Assembly (NCBI RefSeq): GCF_006483455.1
Contig: NZ_PPPU01000028.1
Span: 113,457-177,456 of the forward strand
Reading direction: 5' to 3'
Length of the DNA: 64,000 nucleotides
From: Methylomonas koyamae
GTDB taxonomy: Bacteria > Pseudomonadota > Gammaproteobacteria > Methylococcales > Methylomonadaceae
The position numbers were made by a program, and so were the translations under genes. Positions 1-10,805 of this stretch are shown here, piece by piece (position 1 is the stretch's first letter; every line of letters starts with the position of its first letter). The notes under the pieces were generated by a model. That model was not told the origin of the DNA and ran no database searches. It worked only from the letters and a program-made list of their open reading frames with translations.

Positions 1-65
1 GTGCAGGCGGCCAATGGCAAGGTCAGCAAGCAACAGACTGCGGCAGTTTTTTGTCGTGGACGCAT
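1..65 (-). CDS. Partial outer-membrane efflux lipoprotein (RND outer membrane factor), N-terminus only
   Basis: Reading leftward from an ATG at 65, the 21 complete codons visible before the window edge give a basic start, a hydrophobic stretch and the ending LPLAAC. This is a typical lipoprotein signal peptide with its lipobox cysteine. It lies 4 bases after the mdtC stop on the same strand. RND operons often end with a NodT/OprM-type outer membrane factor, which would be the exit duct for this pump. Only the signal peptide is seen, so the family is inferred from position. Confidence 0.6.
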   Translation of the reverse strand, partial: MRPRQKTAAVCCLLTLPLAAC

Positions 66-69
66 GAAA

Positions 70-3000
70 TTACAGTGGCTGGGAATTCGCCGCCGGACGG
101 GCGGTCGGGTTGCTGAAACGGCCGTTGAGCCAGAGCCGGAAACGGTCCAGGTAAAGATACACCACCGGCGTGGTATACAAGGTCAGCAGTTGGCTGAAAA
201 CCAGACCGCCGATAATCGCTATGCCCAACGGCTGCCGCAATTCCGCGCCGTAACCGCTGCCCAAGGCCAGAGGCAGCGCGCCGAATAACGCGGCCAAGGT
301 CGTCATCAGAATCGGCCGGAACCGTAGCAGGCAGGCTTCGAAAATGGCGTCGTGCGAGCTCAGGCCGTGTTCGCGTTCGGCCTGCAAAGCAAAATCGATC
401 ATCATGATGGCGTTTTTCTTGACGATGCCGATCAGCAAAATCACCCCGATCAGCGCAATGATGCTGAATTCTTTGCCGCAGGCTATCAACGCGAGAAGGG
501 CACCGACGCCGGCTGATGGCAGGGTCGAAAGAATGGTGAACGGATGCGTCAGGCTCTCGTAGAGGATGCCGAGCACGATGTAAATGCTGAGCAGCGCCGC
601 CAGAATCAGCCAGGGTTGGTTGCGGAGCGCCTCCTGAAAGGCCTTGCCCGAGCCTTGAAAGCCGGCAGTGATGTTGGCCGGCAGGCCGATGTCGCGCAAT
701 GTCTGCTCGATCGCGGCGCTGGCGGTCGACATGGATACGCCGGGTTTCAGGTTGAACGACAATTCGCCGACGGCAAACTGGCCCTGATGGCGCACCGTTA
801 ACGGCGTATTGCTCGGCGCAAAACTGGCCAGCGCGGACAACGGAATTTGCTTGGCTTGGTTGGGTCCGCCGCTGCCGGCTTGGCCGGGCGCACTGATATA
901 GAGTTGTTTCAAGGTCTCGGTCGACTGCCAGTATTGCGGCGCTACTTCCATGATCACCCGATACTGGTTTAACGGGTTGTAGATCACCGACACCTGACGC
1001 TGGCCGAAGGCGCTGTTCAGGCTGCTATCGATCAAGGCCTGGCTGACACCGTAGCGCGCGGCCAGATCGCGGTTGACCGTCAGCCCGATCTGTTCGCCTT
1101 TATCCTGCTGGCTGGTGCTGACGTCGCTCAATTCCGCCAATTTGGCAAAGGCGGCCTGTACCTTGGGCGTCCATTCCCGGAGCAGTTGCAGATCGTCGGC
1201 TTGCAGCGCGTAATCGATCAGGCCGAACGACGGCCGGCCGCCGATGCGCAATTCTTGCGACGGCGATATGTGGAGATTGGCGCCGGGTATCCGCCCGGCC
1301 GCCTTGCGTAGTCGCTCCATGACGATGTCGATCCCGTCGCGCTGTTGGTGCGGTTTCAAGGTGATGAATATCCGGGCACTGTTCGCGCTTTGCGAGCTGC
1401 CGGCGAAGCCGGCGACGTTGGCCACCGCCGGGTCTTTCAGCAAGATGTCCGAGATCTGGCCGAACTGCTTTTGCAAGGTTTGGAACGAGGTGTTCTGATC
1501 GGTTTGAATTTCGCCCAGCAGTCGGCCGCCGTCCTGGGTCGGAAAAAAGCCTTTGTCGATATGGATATAAAGATAAACGTTCAGGCCTATCGTCGCCAGC
1601 AGCAACACCAGTATGAACCGGCCGTGGCGCAAAGTCCAAGCCAGGCTGGTGCGGTACAGATGTTGCAGCCGGTCGAAGCCGGCGCCGATTGCATAATAGA
1701 GGCGGCCGTGTTGCCCGCCGTCGCGACCCAGCCAGCGCGCGCACAGCATCGGCGTGGTCGTCAATGAAACCAGCAGCGATACCAATACCGCTGCCGACAG
1801 GGTTACGCCGAATTCGCGGAACAAACGGCCCGGCACGCCGCCCATCAGCAGGATGGGCAGGAATACCGCCACCAACGATACGCTCATCGACAATACGGTG
1901 AAACCGACTTCGTTGGCCGCCAGCAGCGCGGCCCGGAACGGCGGCACCCCTTGTTCGATATGGCGGTTGCTGTTCTCGACGACCACGATGGCATCGTCGA
2001 CCACGAAGCCGGTGGCAACGGTCAGCGCCATCAGGGTCAGATTGTTCAGGCTGAAACCGCACAAATACATCACGCCGCAGGCGCCGAGCAGGGAGGCGGG
2101 TACGGCGACGATCGGCACCAGCGCCGAGCGCGGGTTACGCAGAAACACGAGCACCACCAGGATCACCAACGCTACCGCAACGAACAGGCCGTGTTCGACT
2201 TCCCGGATCGAGGCCCGGATCGACAGCGAGCGGTCCACCACCACCGACAATTCGATGTTGCCCGGCAATGCCGCTTTCAGTTGCGGCATCACTGCCAACA
2301 CCTGGTCTACAGTTTGGATCACATTGGCCAGCGCCTGCTTGCGGATGATCAGCAATACCGAGGGCTTGCCGTTATGCAGGCCGGTGTTGCGCAGGTCTTC
2401 GACCGAATCGACCGCCTGACCCAGGTCGGCGATCCGCACCGGCGCACCGTTGCGGTAAGCCACAATCAAGGGCAGATACTCTGCGGCCTTGCGCGCCTGG
2501 TCGTTGGCCTGAATCTGCCAACGGGTATCGGCGTTTTCCAACACGCCTTTCGGCCGGGTGACGTTGGTCTGGGCGATGGTGGTGCGGACGTCGTCCAAGC
2601 CTATGCCGTAATGGCTGAGGGCGTTGGGATTCAATTCCACCCGCACCGCCGGCAAGGCCGCGCCGCCGATCTGCACTTGGCCGATACCGGGAATTTGCGA
2701 AATTTTTTGCAACAACAGCGTCGAGGCGGCATCGTACATCTGGCCGCGAGGAATGCTGTCCGAGGTCAACGCCAGAATCAGGATCGGCGAGTCGGACGGA
2801 TTGTCGCGCCGGTAGCTGGGCCGGTTGGGCATGTTGCTGGGCAGCATGCCGGCGGCGGCGTTGATCGCGGCTTGCACGTCGCGGCAGGCGCCGTCGATAT
2901 CGCGGTTTAAATCGAATTGCAGGGTGATCGAGGTGGAGCCTTGCGAACTGTTGGAAGTCATCTCGGTGACGCCGGCGATGCGGCCCAACGCCCGCTCCAG

Positions 3001-3198
3001 CGGTGTGGCGACGGTAGTGGCCATGGTTTCGGCGTCGGCGCCGGGCAGTTGCGCCTGCACCGAAACGGTGGGGAAATCCACCTGCGGCAGCGACGAGACC
3101 GGCAAACTCAAAAACGCTAGTATCCCGCACAGCGAAATCGCCACGGTCAGCAGCGTGGTGGCGACCGGGCGGCGGATGAACAATGCCGACAGATTCAT
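70..3198 (-). CDS. mdtC: RND multidrug efflux permease, MdtC-type
   Basis: This 1042-residue protein matches the usual length of HAE1-family inner-membrane proton/drug antiporters. The N-terminus ([20 protein letters not shown]) is the first transmembrane helix, followed by the periplasmic porter segment. The characteristic [12 protein letters not shown] stretch of TM4, holding the paired Asp residues of proton relay, lies around residue 400. The TM10 region [12 protein letters not shown], with the partner Lys, lies near residue 940. It overlaps the upstream permease by ATGA (3195-3198), so the two are translationally coupled. MdtB and MdtC form a heteromeric trimer in Enterobacteria; the same is inferred here from the tandem pair. 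B and C were assigned by gene order. Confidence 0.93.
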   Translation of the reverse strand: MNLSALFIRRPVATTLLTVAISLCGILAFLSLPVSSLPQVDFPTVSVQAQLPGADAETMATTVATPLERALGRIAGVTEMTSNSSQGSTSITLQFDLNRDIDGACRDVQAAINAAAGMLPSNMPNRPSYRRDNPSDSPILILALTSDSIPRGQMYDAASTLLLQKISQIPGIGQVQIGGAALPAVRVELNPNALSHYGIGLDDVRTTIAQTNVTRPKGVLENADTRWQIQANDQARKAAEYLPLIVAYRNGAPVRIADLGQAVDSVEDLRNTGLHNGKPSVLLIIRKQALANVIQTVDQVLAVMPQLKAALPGNIELSVVVDRSLSIRASIREVEHGLFVAVALVILVVLVFLRNPRSALVPIVAVPASLLGACGVMYLCGFSLNNLTLMALTVATGFVVDDAIVVVENSNRHIEQGVPPFRAALLAANEVGFTVLSMSVSLVAVFLPILLMGGVPGRLFREFGVTLSAAVLVSLLVSLTTTPMLCARWLGRDGGQHGRLYYAIGAGFDRLQHLYRTSLAWTLRHGRFILVLLLATIGLNVYLYIHIDKGFFPTQDGGRLLGEIQTDQNTSFQTLQKQFGQISDILLKDPAVANVAGFAGSSQSANSARIFITLKPHQQRDGIDIVMERLRKAAGRIPGANLHISPSQELRIGGRPSFGLIDYALQADDLQLLREWTPKVQAAFAKLAELSDVSTSQQDKGEQIGLTVNRDLAARYGVSQALIDSSLNSAFGQRQVSVIYNPLNQYRVIMEVAPQYWQSTETLKQLYISAPGQAGSGGPNQAKQIPLSALASFAPSNTPLTVRHQGQFAVGELSFNLKPGVSMSTASAAIEQTLRDIGLPANITAGFQGSGKAFQEALRNQPWLILAALLSIYIVLGILYESLTHPFTILSTLPSAGVGALLALIACGKEFSIIALIGVILLIGIVKKNAIMMIDFALQAEREHGLSSHDAIFEACLLRFRPILMTTLAALFGALPLALGSGYGAELRQPLGIAIIGGLVFSQLLTLYTTPVVYLYLDRFRLWLNGRFSNPTARPAANSQPL

Positions 3199-6100
3199 CG
3201 CGACTCGCCGTTGGCTTCGGCCGAATCGTCGCCGTCCAATCCGAATGCCGTTTTCACCCGCCGCGCCAGATGATCCATCGCCAGATAGATCACCGGTGTG
3301 GTGTAAAGGGTCAATAACTGGCTGAGCAACAAGCCGCCGACCATGGTGATACCCAACGGATGACGCAGTTCCGCACCAACGCCGTTGCCCAGCATTAACG
3401 GCAGGGCGCCGAGCAGCGCGGCCAGCGTGGTCATCACAATCGGCCGGAACCGCAGCAGACAGGCCTGAAAAATAGCCTGTTCCGGCGGCAGGCCTTGCTG
3501 GCGTTCGGCGTCCAGTGCAAAGTCGATCATCATGATCGCGTTCTTCTTGACGATGCCGATCAGCAAAATAATGCCGATGATGCCGATGATGCCCAGATCG
3601 TTATTCGATAGTTGTAAGGCCAGCAGCGCGCCGACGCCGGCCGAAGGCAGGGTGGACAGGATCGTCAGCGGGTGGATATAGCTTTCGTAGAGTACACCGA
3701 GGACGATATAGACCGTCACAATTGCCGCCAGAATCAGCCATAGGGTATGGGTTAACGAGGCGGTGAAGGCTTGGGCCGCGCCCTGGTATTGGCTGCGGAT
3801 CGACAACGGCAATTCGATATGCTGCTTGGCCGCTTCGATCGCGGCAATTGCATCGCCCAGCGCGTAGCCGGGAGCCAGATTGAAGGAGACGGTGCTGACC
3901 GGATATTGGTCGAGATGGTTGATCGCCAAGGTGGTCGGCTGCTCGGACAGCTGGGCAATCGCCGATAGCGGCACCTGGCTGCCATTGCTGGAGGGCACCC
4001 GCAATTCGTTCAGCGCCGTCGGACTGGTTTGCTCGGCCGGATCGACCTCCAACACCACCCGGTACTGATTGGCCTGGGTAAAGATGGTCGAGACCAGACG
4101 CTGGCCGTAGGCGTTGTACAAGGCATTGTCGATCGCCGCCGTACTGACGCCGAGCCGGCTGGCCGTGGCCCGGTCTATTTCGACGAACACTTGCCGGCCT
4201 TGATCCAGCACGTCGCTGACCGCGTCGCTGAATTCGGGCTTCGCGCTCAGCTCATCCACTAATCTGCCGGTCCAGCGGTTCAGTTCGTCCCGATCGGCGC
4301 CTTCCAGGGTAAATTGATACTGGGTGCGGGTGACGCGGTTTTCCATCGTCAAATCCTGCACCGGTTGCAGATACAACTCGATTCCCGCCAATCCCGCCAC
4401 TTGTTGCTGCAACGATGCGATGACTGTGGATGCCGGCGGCCGCTGCCCGTGCGGTTTTAAGTTGATCAAGAAGCGGCCGCTGTTCGGCGTCGGGTTGATA
4501 CCATCGACGCCGATGAAGGAAGACAGGCTTGCCACCGCCGGGTTGGCCAGGATGACAGCTGCCAACTTTTGCTGCTGCTCGGCCAGCGCCTGAAACGACA
4601 CGGTCTGCGGCGCTTCGGAAAAGCCTTGAATGATGCCGGTATCCTGGCTGGGGAAAAAGCCTTTCGGAATCCACAGGTACATCGCCACCGTCAATGCCAC
4701 GGTCGCAAAGAATACCAACAGCGTGGCGGTTTGCCGGCGCATCACCCATTCCAGGGTGCGGCCGTAAACCGCGATTAATCGGCCGAACCAGCCGGTTTCA
4801 GGCTCGGCCCCGGCCTGGCTGCTGCGCAATAATTTAGCGCACATCATCGGCGTCAGCGTCAGCGAGACCACTGCGGAAATCAAAATCGCCACCGCCAAGG
4901 TAATCGCGAATTCCCGAAACAAGCGGCCGACCACGTCGGACATGAACAGCAGCGGAATCAACACCGCGACCAGCGAAAACGTCAGCGAAATAATGGTAAA
5001 GCCGATTTGCTCGGAGCCTTTCAACGCGGCTTGCAGCGGCGATTCGCCGCGCTCGATGTAGCGGGAGATGTTTTCGATGACCACAATCGCATCGTCCACC
5101 ACAAAGCCGGTGGCGATGGTCAGCGCCATCAAGGTCAGGTTGTTGATGCTGAATTCGGCCAGATACATCGCCGCGAAAGTGCCGACCAAGGACAGCGGCA
5201 CCGCGACACCGGGGATGATCGTCGCCGGAATATTGCGCAAAAACAGGAAGATCACCATCACCACCAGCGCCACCGCCAGCAGCAGTTCGAATTGGACGTC
5301 GTGGACCGAGGCGCGGATGGTGACGGTGCGGTCGGTCAAGGCCGAGACTTCGATACCGCCGGGCAGCGAGGCCTGCAATTTGGGGAGTAATTCTTTGATG
5401 CGGTCGACGACTTCGATCACGTTGGCGCCGGGTTGGCGCTGAATGTTGACGATGACCGCCGCGGTGTCGTTAGCCCAAGCGGCCAAGCGGACGTTTTCGG
5501 CAGCGTCGACCACGTTGGCGACGTTGGCTAACTTGACCGGCGCGCCGTTTTTGTAGGTCACGACCAACTCGCGGTATTCGGCGGCCGAGCGTAATTGGTC
5601 GTTGCTGTCTATCGCCGCCGCCCGAGCCGGGCCGTTGATCGAGCCCTTGGGCTGAGCCACGTTGGCGGCGGCAATCGCGGCGCGGACGTCTTCCAGGCTG
5701 ATGCCGTAAGCCGCCAAGGCTTTGTGGTTGGCCTGTATCCGTACCGCCGGCCGCTGGCCGCCGCTGATGCTGACCATGCCCACGCCGGGCAACTGGGCGA
5801 TTTTCTGGGCGATGCGGGTATCGACCAAGTCTTCGACTTTGAACAGTGGCAGCGTCTTCGAGCTGACCGCCAAGGTCATGATCGGCGTGTCGGCCGGATT
5901 GACCTTGCTGTAAATCGGCGCCTGCGGCAAGTCGTTGGGCAGGAAATTGGCGGCGGCGTTGATCGCAGCCTGCACGGTTTGTTCGGCAACGTCCAAATCC
6001 AGGTTTAGGTTGAACTGCAAAGTGATGACCGACGCCCCGCCGGAGCTGGTCGAAGTCATTTGGGTCAGGCCCGGCATTTGCCCGAATTGGCGTTCCAACG

Positions 6101-6326
6101 GCGCGGTGACGATGGCGGTCATCACTTCCGGGCTGGCGCCGGGGTAGAGCGTGGTGACCTGGATGGTCGGATAATCGACCTGCGGCAGCGCCGATACCGG
6201 CAACAAGCGGTAGGCCAGCACGCCGACCAGCAATAGCGCGAACATCAGCAGCGAGGTTGCTACCGGCCGCAGGATGAATAGCTTGGACGGATTGAAACCG
6301 GCCTTGCCCGGTTCGCTGAAACTCAT
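3195..6326 (-). CDS. mdtB: RND multidrug efflux permease, MdtB-type
   Basis: The 1043-residue protein is a second full-length HAE1 RND permease. It has an N-terminal TM after a short basic tail ([13 protein letters not shown]), the porter-domain segment [20 protein letters not shown], the TM4 proton-relay motif [16 protein letters not shown] and the TM10 motif [18 protein letters not shown]. It starts at the ATG at 6326, 3 bases past the adaptor stop, and overlaps mdtC at its end. Sequence divergence from the neighbouring permease argues for a functional BC heteromer rather than a recent duplication. Substrates cannot be read from sequence; bile salts and novobiocin are known for the E. coli pump. 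Confidence 0.93.
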   Translation of the reverse strand: MSFSEPGKAGFNPSKLFILRPVATSLLMFALLLVGVLAYRLLPVSALPQVDYPTIQVTTLYPGASPEVMTAIVTAPLERQFGQMPGLTQMTSTSSGGASVITLQFNLNLDLDVAEQTVQAAINAAANFLPNDLPQAPIYSKVNPADTPIMTLAVSSKTLPLFKVEDLVDTRIAQKIAQLPGVGMVSISGGQRPAVRIQANHKALAAYGISLEDVRAAIAAANVAQPKGSINGPARAAAIDSNDQLRSAAEYRELVVTYKNGAPVKLANVANVVDAAENVRLAAWANDTAAVIVNIQRQPGANVIEVVDRIKELLPKLQASLPGGIEVSALTDRTVTIRASVHDVQFELLLAVALVVMVIFLFLRNIPATIIPGVAVPLSLVGTFAAMYLAEFSINNLTLMALTIATGFVVDDAIVVIENISRYIERGESPLQAALKGSEQIGFTIISLTFSLVAVLIPLLFMSDVVGRLFREFAITLAVAILISAVVSLTLTPMMCAKLLRSSQAGAEPETGWFGRLIAVYGRTLEWVMRRQTATLLVFFATVALTVAMYLWIPKGFFPSQDTGIIQGFSEAPQTVSFQALAEQQQKLAAVILANPAVASLSSFIGVDGINPTPNSGRFLINLKPHGQRPPASTVIASLQQQVAGLAGIELYLQPVQDLTMENRVTRTQYQFTLEGADRDELNRWTGRLVDELSAKPEFSDAVSDVLDQGRQVFVEIDRATASRLGVSTAAIDNALYNAYGQRLVSTIFTQANQYRVVLEVDPAEQTSPTALNELRVPSSNGSQVPLSAIAQLSEQPTTLAINHLDQYPVSTVSFNLAPGYALGDAIAAIEAAKQHIELPLSIRSQYQGAAQAFTASLTHTLWLILAAIVTVYIVLGVLYESYIHPLTILSTLPSAGVGALLALQLSNNDLGIIGIIGIILLIGIVKKNAIMMIDFALDAERQQGLPPEQAIFQACLLRFRPIVMTTLAALLGALPLMLGNGVGAELRHPLGITMVGGLLLSQLLTLYTTPVIYLAMDHLARRVKTAFGLDGDDSAEANGESR

Positions 6327-6329
6327 GCA

Positions 6330-7595
6330 TTATCCCCGTCGCCGACGTTTGCCTGCTTCGCCTTCCGGCGGGTTTGGGTTGGCCGGGGCGGCAACGGCCT
6401 GGCCGTCCCTTTCGGCAACATCGACTTTGCTGCCGTCCTTGACCCGGTCGCTGCCGTTGACGATCAGAGCCTCTCCGGCCGCCAGTGCTGCCGGCACCGC
6501 GATCTTTTCGTCGTTGCTCGGGCCCGGTTCGATCCGGCGCAGATGAGCGACGTTTTCGCCGTCGACGATAAAGACGAAGGGGCCTTGGGCGTCGTGTTGC
6601 AGTGCCGCGGCCGGAATTTGGGTCACCCCGCGCAGCGTGTCCAGGTGCATTTTGACGTTAACGAACTGGTTGGCGAACAGGGTTTGTTCGCGGTTGTCGA
6701 ATTGGGCTTTGAGTTTGATGGTGCCGGTAGTCGGGTCGATCTGGTTGTCCAGCGCCATCAGTTTGCCGTCGGCGAGCTTGGTTTTGCCGCTGCGGTCATA
6801 GGCTTCGACGCCAATGTCTTTGCCTGACCGGTAGTGTTTCGCCACCTCCGGCAATTGGTCTTCCGCCAAGGTGAACACGATGTTGATCGGCTGGGTTTGG
6901 GTGATTACGACCAAGCCGGCGGCGTCGCTGGCGCGGACGATATTGCCCTGGTCGATTTGCCGTAAGCCGACTCGGCCGGCAATCGGCGCGGTCACTTTGG
7001 CGTAACTTAGTTGTAATTTGGCGTTGTCGACCTGGGCCTTATCCATTTCCACGCTGCCGCGGTATTGTTTAACCAAGGATTCTTGAGTCACGGTTTGCTG
7101 GGCGGCGATCGAGTCCTGTTCCAGCAGGGTTTGGTAGCGGGCTTGGTCCAGCTCGGCGTTTTTCAACAGCGCTTCGTCGCGTTGCAATTGGCCTTGAGCC
7201 TGTTGTAACTGTACTTGAAACGGCCGCGGGTCGATTTCGGCCAGCAGGTCGCCGGCCTTGACCGGCTGGCCTTCGCTGAAATAAACCTTGACCAGTTCGC
7301 CGTCCACCCGCGGTTTGACTGTGACGGTGCGGACCGCGGTGACGGTGCCGAGCGCGTTCAGGTATACCGGGAAATCGCCGTTGCGCGCGGTCGCGACCGA
7401 TACCACCGCCGGTGCGTCGTCGTCCTGGCCAAAGCGTTTGCTTTTAGCGCCGCGCTCGGCTTTTTTGTCCGGAGCGGTTGTCCCTTGAAGGAAATAGATG
7501 CCGGTGCCGGCTGCACTGAGCGTCAGCAGGATTGCCAGCCAGAGCCGGATTCGGCTTTGGCCGCGTGTCGGCGGAGTCGTTGCTTGATTTGTCAT
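6330..7595 (-). CDS. mdtA: RND efflux periplasmic adaptor, MdtA-type membrane fusion protein
   Basis: The 421-residue adaptor links the permease to an outer-membrane duct. Residues about 15-40 form a single N-terminal membrane segment (LWLAILLTLSAAGTGIYFLQ). A lipoyl/barrel-sandwich hybrid region follows (VTVKPRVDGELVKVYFSEGQ), then an alpha-helical hairpin (about residues 115-180, rich in Gln and Leu), the second half-lipoyl motif (AKVTAPIAGRVGLRQIDQG) and a beta-barrel. The C-terminus is a basic, Pro-rich tail (GEAGKRRRRG). I chose the ATG at 7595 over the TTG at 7607. It is the first gene of the mdtABC operon, which has about 390 bases of non-coding DNA upstream. Confidence 0.92.
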   Translation of the reverse strand: MTNQATTPPTRGQSRIRLWLAILLTLSAAGTGIYFLQGTTAPDKKAERGAKSKRFGQDDDAPAVVSVATARNGDFPVYLNALGTVTAVRTVTVKPRVDGELVKVYFSEGQPVKAGDLLAEIDPRPFQVQLQQAQGQLQRDEALLKNAELDQARYQTLLEQDSIAAQQTVTQESLVKQYRGSVEMDKAQVDNAKLQLSYAKVTAPIAGRVGLRQIDQGNIVRASDAAGLVVITQTQPINIVFTLAEDQLPEVAKHYRSGKDIGVEAYDRSGKTKLADGKLMALDNQIDPTTGTIKLKAQFDNREQTLFANQFVNVKMHLDTLRGVTQIPAAALQHDAQGPFVFIVDGENVAHLRRIEPGPSNDEKIAVPAALAAGEALIVNGSDRVKDGSKVDVAERDGQAVAAPANPNPPEGEAGKRRRRG

Positions 7596-7607
7596 ACGGT
7601 TGTGCAA

Positions 7608-7987
7608 TTTAACTGTACTCAGTGAGCGGGAGGCGGCTGGCGGCGGTTGGTTGCCGGACCGGCTTGCGGGCGGATTCGGTATTGGGCGTTGTCATGCGCG
7701 CTGCTGTTGGGCCGTTAACAAACTGGGCATTTGAAATGGCCGATTGGTTTTGAAATAAACATTTAGCATTTTGCAGTGTGATTGGCTGCTGCCAGCGGAT
7801 TCAAATCGTATGGCTTTGCTGAATCATATCGGAGTGTTTGCATTGCCGCGCTATTTTTAGGTCGGCTGCCGTGTGCCGAGCGAGCGGATATTGTGACGTA
7901 ATTGCGGCCGACGCGTTCCGGCGGGAATTGTAAAATCCGGTAAAATCCGGCGCCGTAGCGGTTGGCAGGGCGAAACCGGCGGGACGT
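7608..7987. other. Intergenic region upstream of mdtA with a short tandem repeat
   Basis: About 390 bases separate the mdtA start (minus strand) from the end of the PilZ gene. The stretch must hold the mdtABC promoter. The only structure I see is a perfect direct duplication of the decamer TAAAATCCGG at 7931-7950. No open frame in it looks like a gene and no clear regulator site can be named. Confidence 0.5.
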
Positions 7988-8848
7988 TTAGAACGCCAAG
8001 TACAGGTATGCGGTGATTGCGGTGGCGCTAATGCCGACGATTTTCAGTTTGTCCAGACCGCTTTGCTGCTCCCAGAAATAGCCGTAACTGGATTTTTTCC
8101 GCAACGCGAATAGTAGCAGCTTGTTCAGCCAACGTTTGCCGGCTGCCGGAATCCTGCGGCCGACGAAATATGCTACCACGGAAGCGAGCGTGACAATCGT
8201 ATAGAACACGATGACCTGGGTTTCGTGAGTACCGGTATGCAGTAAATGTTCGACTACGTGGTCCAGGCCCATTTCCAGGTATTCGAACAGCAGATGGGCG
8301 ACATGCAGCGCGATTTCCCACAGATGGTGCAGTAATCCGAGCAGCAGCGCCCAGGCCAGATCCGGCATCGCCAGCGCCGTCAGCAACAACGCGGCGGTTA
8401 GGGCTTTGATCGTCATTTCTTGTTTGTTGCGGCGGTCGACATGGCGTCGCAGCAATGCGCCGTCGGCTTCGCTCAAGTTGACGAAGCGGATTCCTACCGT
8501 ATGCGGATAGCGGTTGTCTTCGTAGGGGTTGCTGGGTTTGCAATACACCACCTGGCCGCAAGTACTGATCGTGGTCATGCTCGACAACAACAGAATTCTG
8601 AGGAGTAAATAGTCGCCGGTTAGCATGCGCTCTTTCGAGGTGAAGGACATACCGTTGGCGCTGATATTGGCTTGCAAGGTATCGTTTTCGACACTGCTCG
8701 ACGGCGGCAGGACTCGTCCGGCCCTGCCTGTGGTGTGGGCGGACAATTCGCCGTCGGGTATCGCTTGGTAGAAAAGGTTGACCTGTTCGTAGATGCGTAG
8801 CGCCAACCTGCGGTTGTGGTGTTGGGTCTGGGTTGCGGTCAAGCTCAT
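7988..8848 (-). CDS. PilZ-domain protein with a His/Glu-rich membrane C-terminus
   Basis: Residues about 10-138 match a PilZ cyclic di-GMP receptor: an N-terminal Arg-rich switch (NRRLALRIYEQVNLFYQ) and the ANISANGMSF strand, corresponding to the D/N-x-S-x-x-G motif. Residues 146-190, 209-230 and 266-285 are hydrophobic and look membrane-embedded. Between residues 174 and 209 there are eight His and several Glu residues (for example H174, H175, H182, H185, H197, H201, H204, H208), an unusual density for a membrane helix. It is a lone gene divergent from an MFS transporter. The PilZ part is confident; the role of the membrane part is unknown. Confidence 0.8.
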   Translation of the reverse strand: MSLTATQTQHHNRRLALRIYEQVNLFYQAIPDGELSAHTTGRAGRVLPPSSSVENDTLQANISANGMSFTSKERMLTGDYLLLRILLLSSMTTISTCGQVVYCKPSNPYEDNRYPHTVGIRFVNLSEADGALLRRHVDRRNKQEMTIKALTAALLLTALAMPDLAWALLLGLLHHLWEIALHVAHLLFEYLEMGLDHVVEHLLHTGTHETQVIVFYTIVTLASVVAYFVGRRIPAAGKRWLNKLLLFALRKKSSYGYFWEQQSGLDKLKIVGISATAITAYLYLAF

Positions 8849-9014
8849 CGAAGCCCTCGTTACTCAAGCGGATTACTGTCTGATAATAGCCAATACCGCC
8901 GATTTCTCAATCTGCCGGTCCACTAGTCCGTTTGCGGCAAGCGCCGGCCGAAACGCGGTACACTACGCGGCGCGCGGCCCACGCCGCATTTTGACCCTTT
9001 CGCCGCGACTCGAC

Positions 9015-10232
9015 ATGCATCTGCCCGCTTATTTCAATACCGCCTTCATCAAATTACTCAGTTTCCGCTTGTTGATCGTGTTGGCCTACCAGATGATGGC
9101 TATCGTCGTCGGTTGGCATATCTACGAATTAACCCACGACGCGTTGGCATTGGGGCTAATCGGTCTGGCCGAGGTGATTCCGTATTTCTGTTGCGCGTTG
9201 TTCGCCGGTTACGCGGTGGACCACTATTCCCGGCGCTGGTTCGGTGTCGGCGCCAGCCTGCTGGTGGCCTTGAACGGCCTGATGTTGGTCGCGGTATCCG
9301 AAGCCTGGATCGCCAACCGGCCGCTGGTATGGATTTACGCGGCGATTGCCTTGACCGGTATTGCCAGAGCTTTCATCGGCCCCAGCTACAGCGCGCTGTT
9401 CGCTTTGGTCCTGCCGCGTGAACAATACGCCCGTGCCGCGGGCATCGGCAGTTCGGCATTCCAATTCGGACTGGTGGCCGGACCGGCCATCGGTGGTTTG
9501 ATTGTCGCTTGGGCCGGTAAGACCGCGGCTTACGAAACCGCGACCGGGTTGTGCGTGCTCGCCACGCTGGCATTGTTGTCGTTACGGGTGGCGGAGCCGC
9601 AGCCGGCGGAAAGCGCGCCGATTTTTACCAGTATCGGCGAAGGCCTGCGTTTCGTGTTCGGCAATCAAATCGTGCTGGGCGCGCAGTCGCTGGACATGTT
9701 TGCGGTATTGTTCGGCGGGGCCGTGGCGATGTTGCCGGCTTTTATCCACGAAATTTACCATTACGGGCCGGAAGGTTTGGGCATTCTGCGCGCGGCGCCG
9801 GCGGTCGGGGCGGTGATGATGGGTTTATTTCTGGCCCGGTTTCCGATCGATCGCCACGCCGGGCGCTGGCTGTTGGCGGCCGTCGCCGGCTTTGGCGTCT
9901 GTATGATCGGCTTCGCCCTGGCGCGAAATTTCTGGTTGGGCGGCGCGTTTTTGTTGTTGTCCGGTCTGTTCGACGGCGTCTCGGTGGTGATGCGCACCAC
10001 GATTTTGCAATTGGCGACGCCGGATCCGATGCGCGGCCGGGTGTCGGCCATCAACGGCATCTTTATCGGCTCCTCCAACGAATTGGGCGCATTCGAGTCC
10101 GGGGTCGCGGCGCGATTGATGGGTTTGGTGCCGTCGGTCGTGTTCGGCGGCGTGATGACCTTACTGGTCGTGGCCGGCACCGCAAAACTGGCGCCGCAAT
10201 TGCGCCGGTTGCAATTGCGGCAATTGCATTGA
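9015..10232 (+). CDS. Major facilitator superfamily transporter, EntS-like
   Basis: This 405-residue protein has about twelve hydrophobic segments and the MFS signature loop between TM2 and TM3 (GYAVDHYSRRWFGVG). The layout resembles the DHA3/EntS exporters of siderophores or macrolides (TM1 YQMMAIVVGWHIYELTHDALALG). I start it at the ATG at 9015; the open frame extends upstream to 8793, but that segment is polar, antisense to the PilZ gene and unlike a transporter. The gene ends 40 bases before greB on the same strand. No siderophore genes lie nearby, so the substrate is unknown. Confidence 0.85.
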   Translation: MHLPAYFNTAFIKLLSFRLLIVLAYQMMAIVVGWHIYELTHDALALGLIGLAEVIPYFCCALFAGYAVDHYSRRWFGVGASLLVALNGLMLVAVSEAWIANRPLVWIYAAIALTGIARAFIGPSYSALFALVLPREQYARAAGIGSSAFQFGLVAGPAIGGLIVAWAGKTAAYETATGLCVLATLALLSLRVAEPQPAESAPIFTSIGEGLRFVFGNQIVLGAQSLDMFAVLFGGAVAMLPAFIHEIYHYGPEGLGILRAAPAVGAVMMGLFLARFPIDRHAGRWLLAAVAGFGVCMIGFALARNFWLGGAFLLLSGLFDGVSVVMRTTILQLATPDPMRGRVSAINGIFIGSSNELGAFESGVAARLMGLVPSVVFGGVMTLLVVAGTAKLAPQLRRLQLRQLH

Positions 10233-10272
10233 TCGGCATTCTCAGGCTTCCCGAAACGAGGCGGGCAAAACC

Positions 10273-10746
10273 ATGGCGACACCGTTGATTACCCGGCAGG
10301 GTTACGAAAAATTGCAACAGGAATTGGATCATCTTTGGCGGGTGGAACGGCCGGAGGTGACCAAACTGGTGACCTGGGCCGCCAGTTTGGGCGACCGCAG
10401 CGAAAACGCCGACTACCAATACAACAAGAAGCGCTTGCGCGAGATCGACCGCCGGGTGCGATATCTGCAAAAGCGGCTGGATAGCTTGAAGGTGGTCGAT
10501 TATCACCCGGAGCAGGAGGGCAGGGTGTTTTTCGGCGCCTGGGTCGAGATCGAGAACGACGAGGGCGAAAAAAAGCGGTTTCGGATTGCCGGCTACGACG
10601 AGATTTTCGATCGTAAGGATTACATTTCGGTCGATTCGCCGATGGCGCGGGCCTTGTTGAAAAAGCAGGTGGATGACGATGCCGTGGTCAAAACCGATGC
10701 CGGCGTGTTTACCTGGTATATCAACTCGATCGAGTACCAGAAATAG
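10273..10746 (+). CDS. greB: Transcription elongation factor GreB
   Basis: The 157-residue protein has the two-part Gre fold. The N-terminal coiled coil carries the acidic tip (residues about 30-45, LGDRSENADYQYNKKRLREI), whose Asp and Glu residues enter the RNA polymerase secondary channel and stimulate cleavage of backtracked transcripts. The C-terminal FKBP-like domain ends YINSIEYQK. The family pattern and length (about 158) fit GreB rather than GreA. It sits between the MFS gene and slyD, all on the plus strand. Confidence 0.95.
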   Translation: MATPLITRQGYEKLQQELDHLWRVERPEVTKLVTWAASLGDRSENADYQYNKKRLREIDRRVRYLQKRLDSLKVVDYHPEQEGRVFFGAWVEIENDEGEKKRFRIAGYDEIFDRKDYISVDSPMARALLKKQVDDDAVVKTDAGVFTWYINSIEYQK

Positions 10747-10805
10747 GCGCGCCGGGCGGCAAAAGGGCTTATCATGTCGGCTTTTTTCACCGGTAAAGAC
10801 GCCTT

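Noticed and set aside
1754..2910. Long plus-strand open frames inside mdtC
   Set aside because: They are antisense to a convincing RND permease, rich in Arg/His/Gln and show no domain; high-GC shadow frames.
5470..6330. 286-codon minus-strand frame overlapping mdtB in another phase
   Set aside because: It is a shadow of the mdtB N-terminal half, with Arg/Gly/Ala-rich low-information protein and no recognisable fold.
8793..9014. Upstream extension of the MFS transporter
   Set aside because: Partly antisense to the PilZ gene and not transporter-like; TM1 begins soon after the ATG at 9015.
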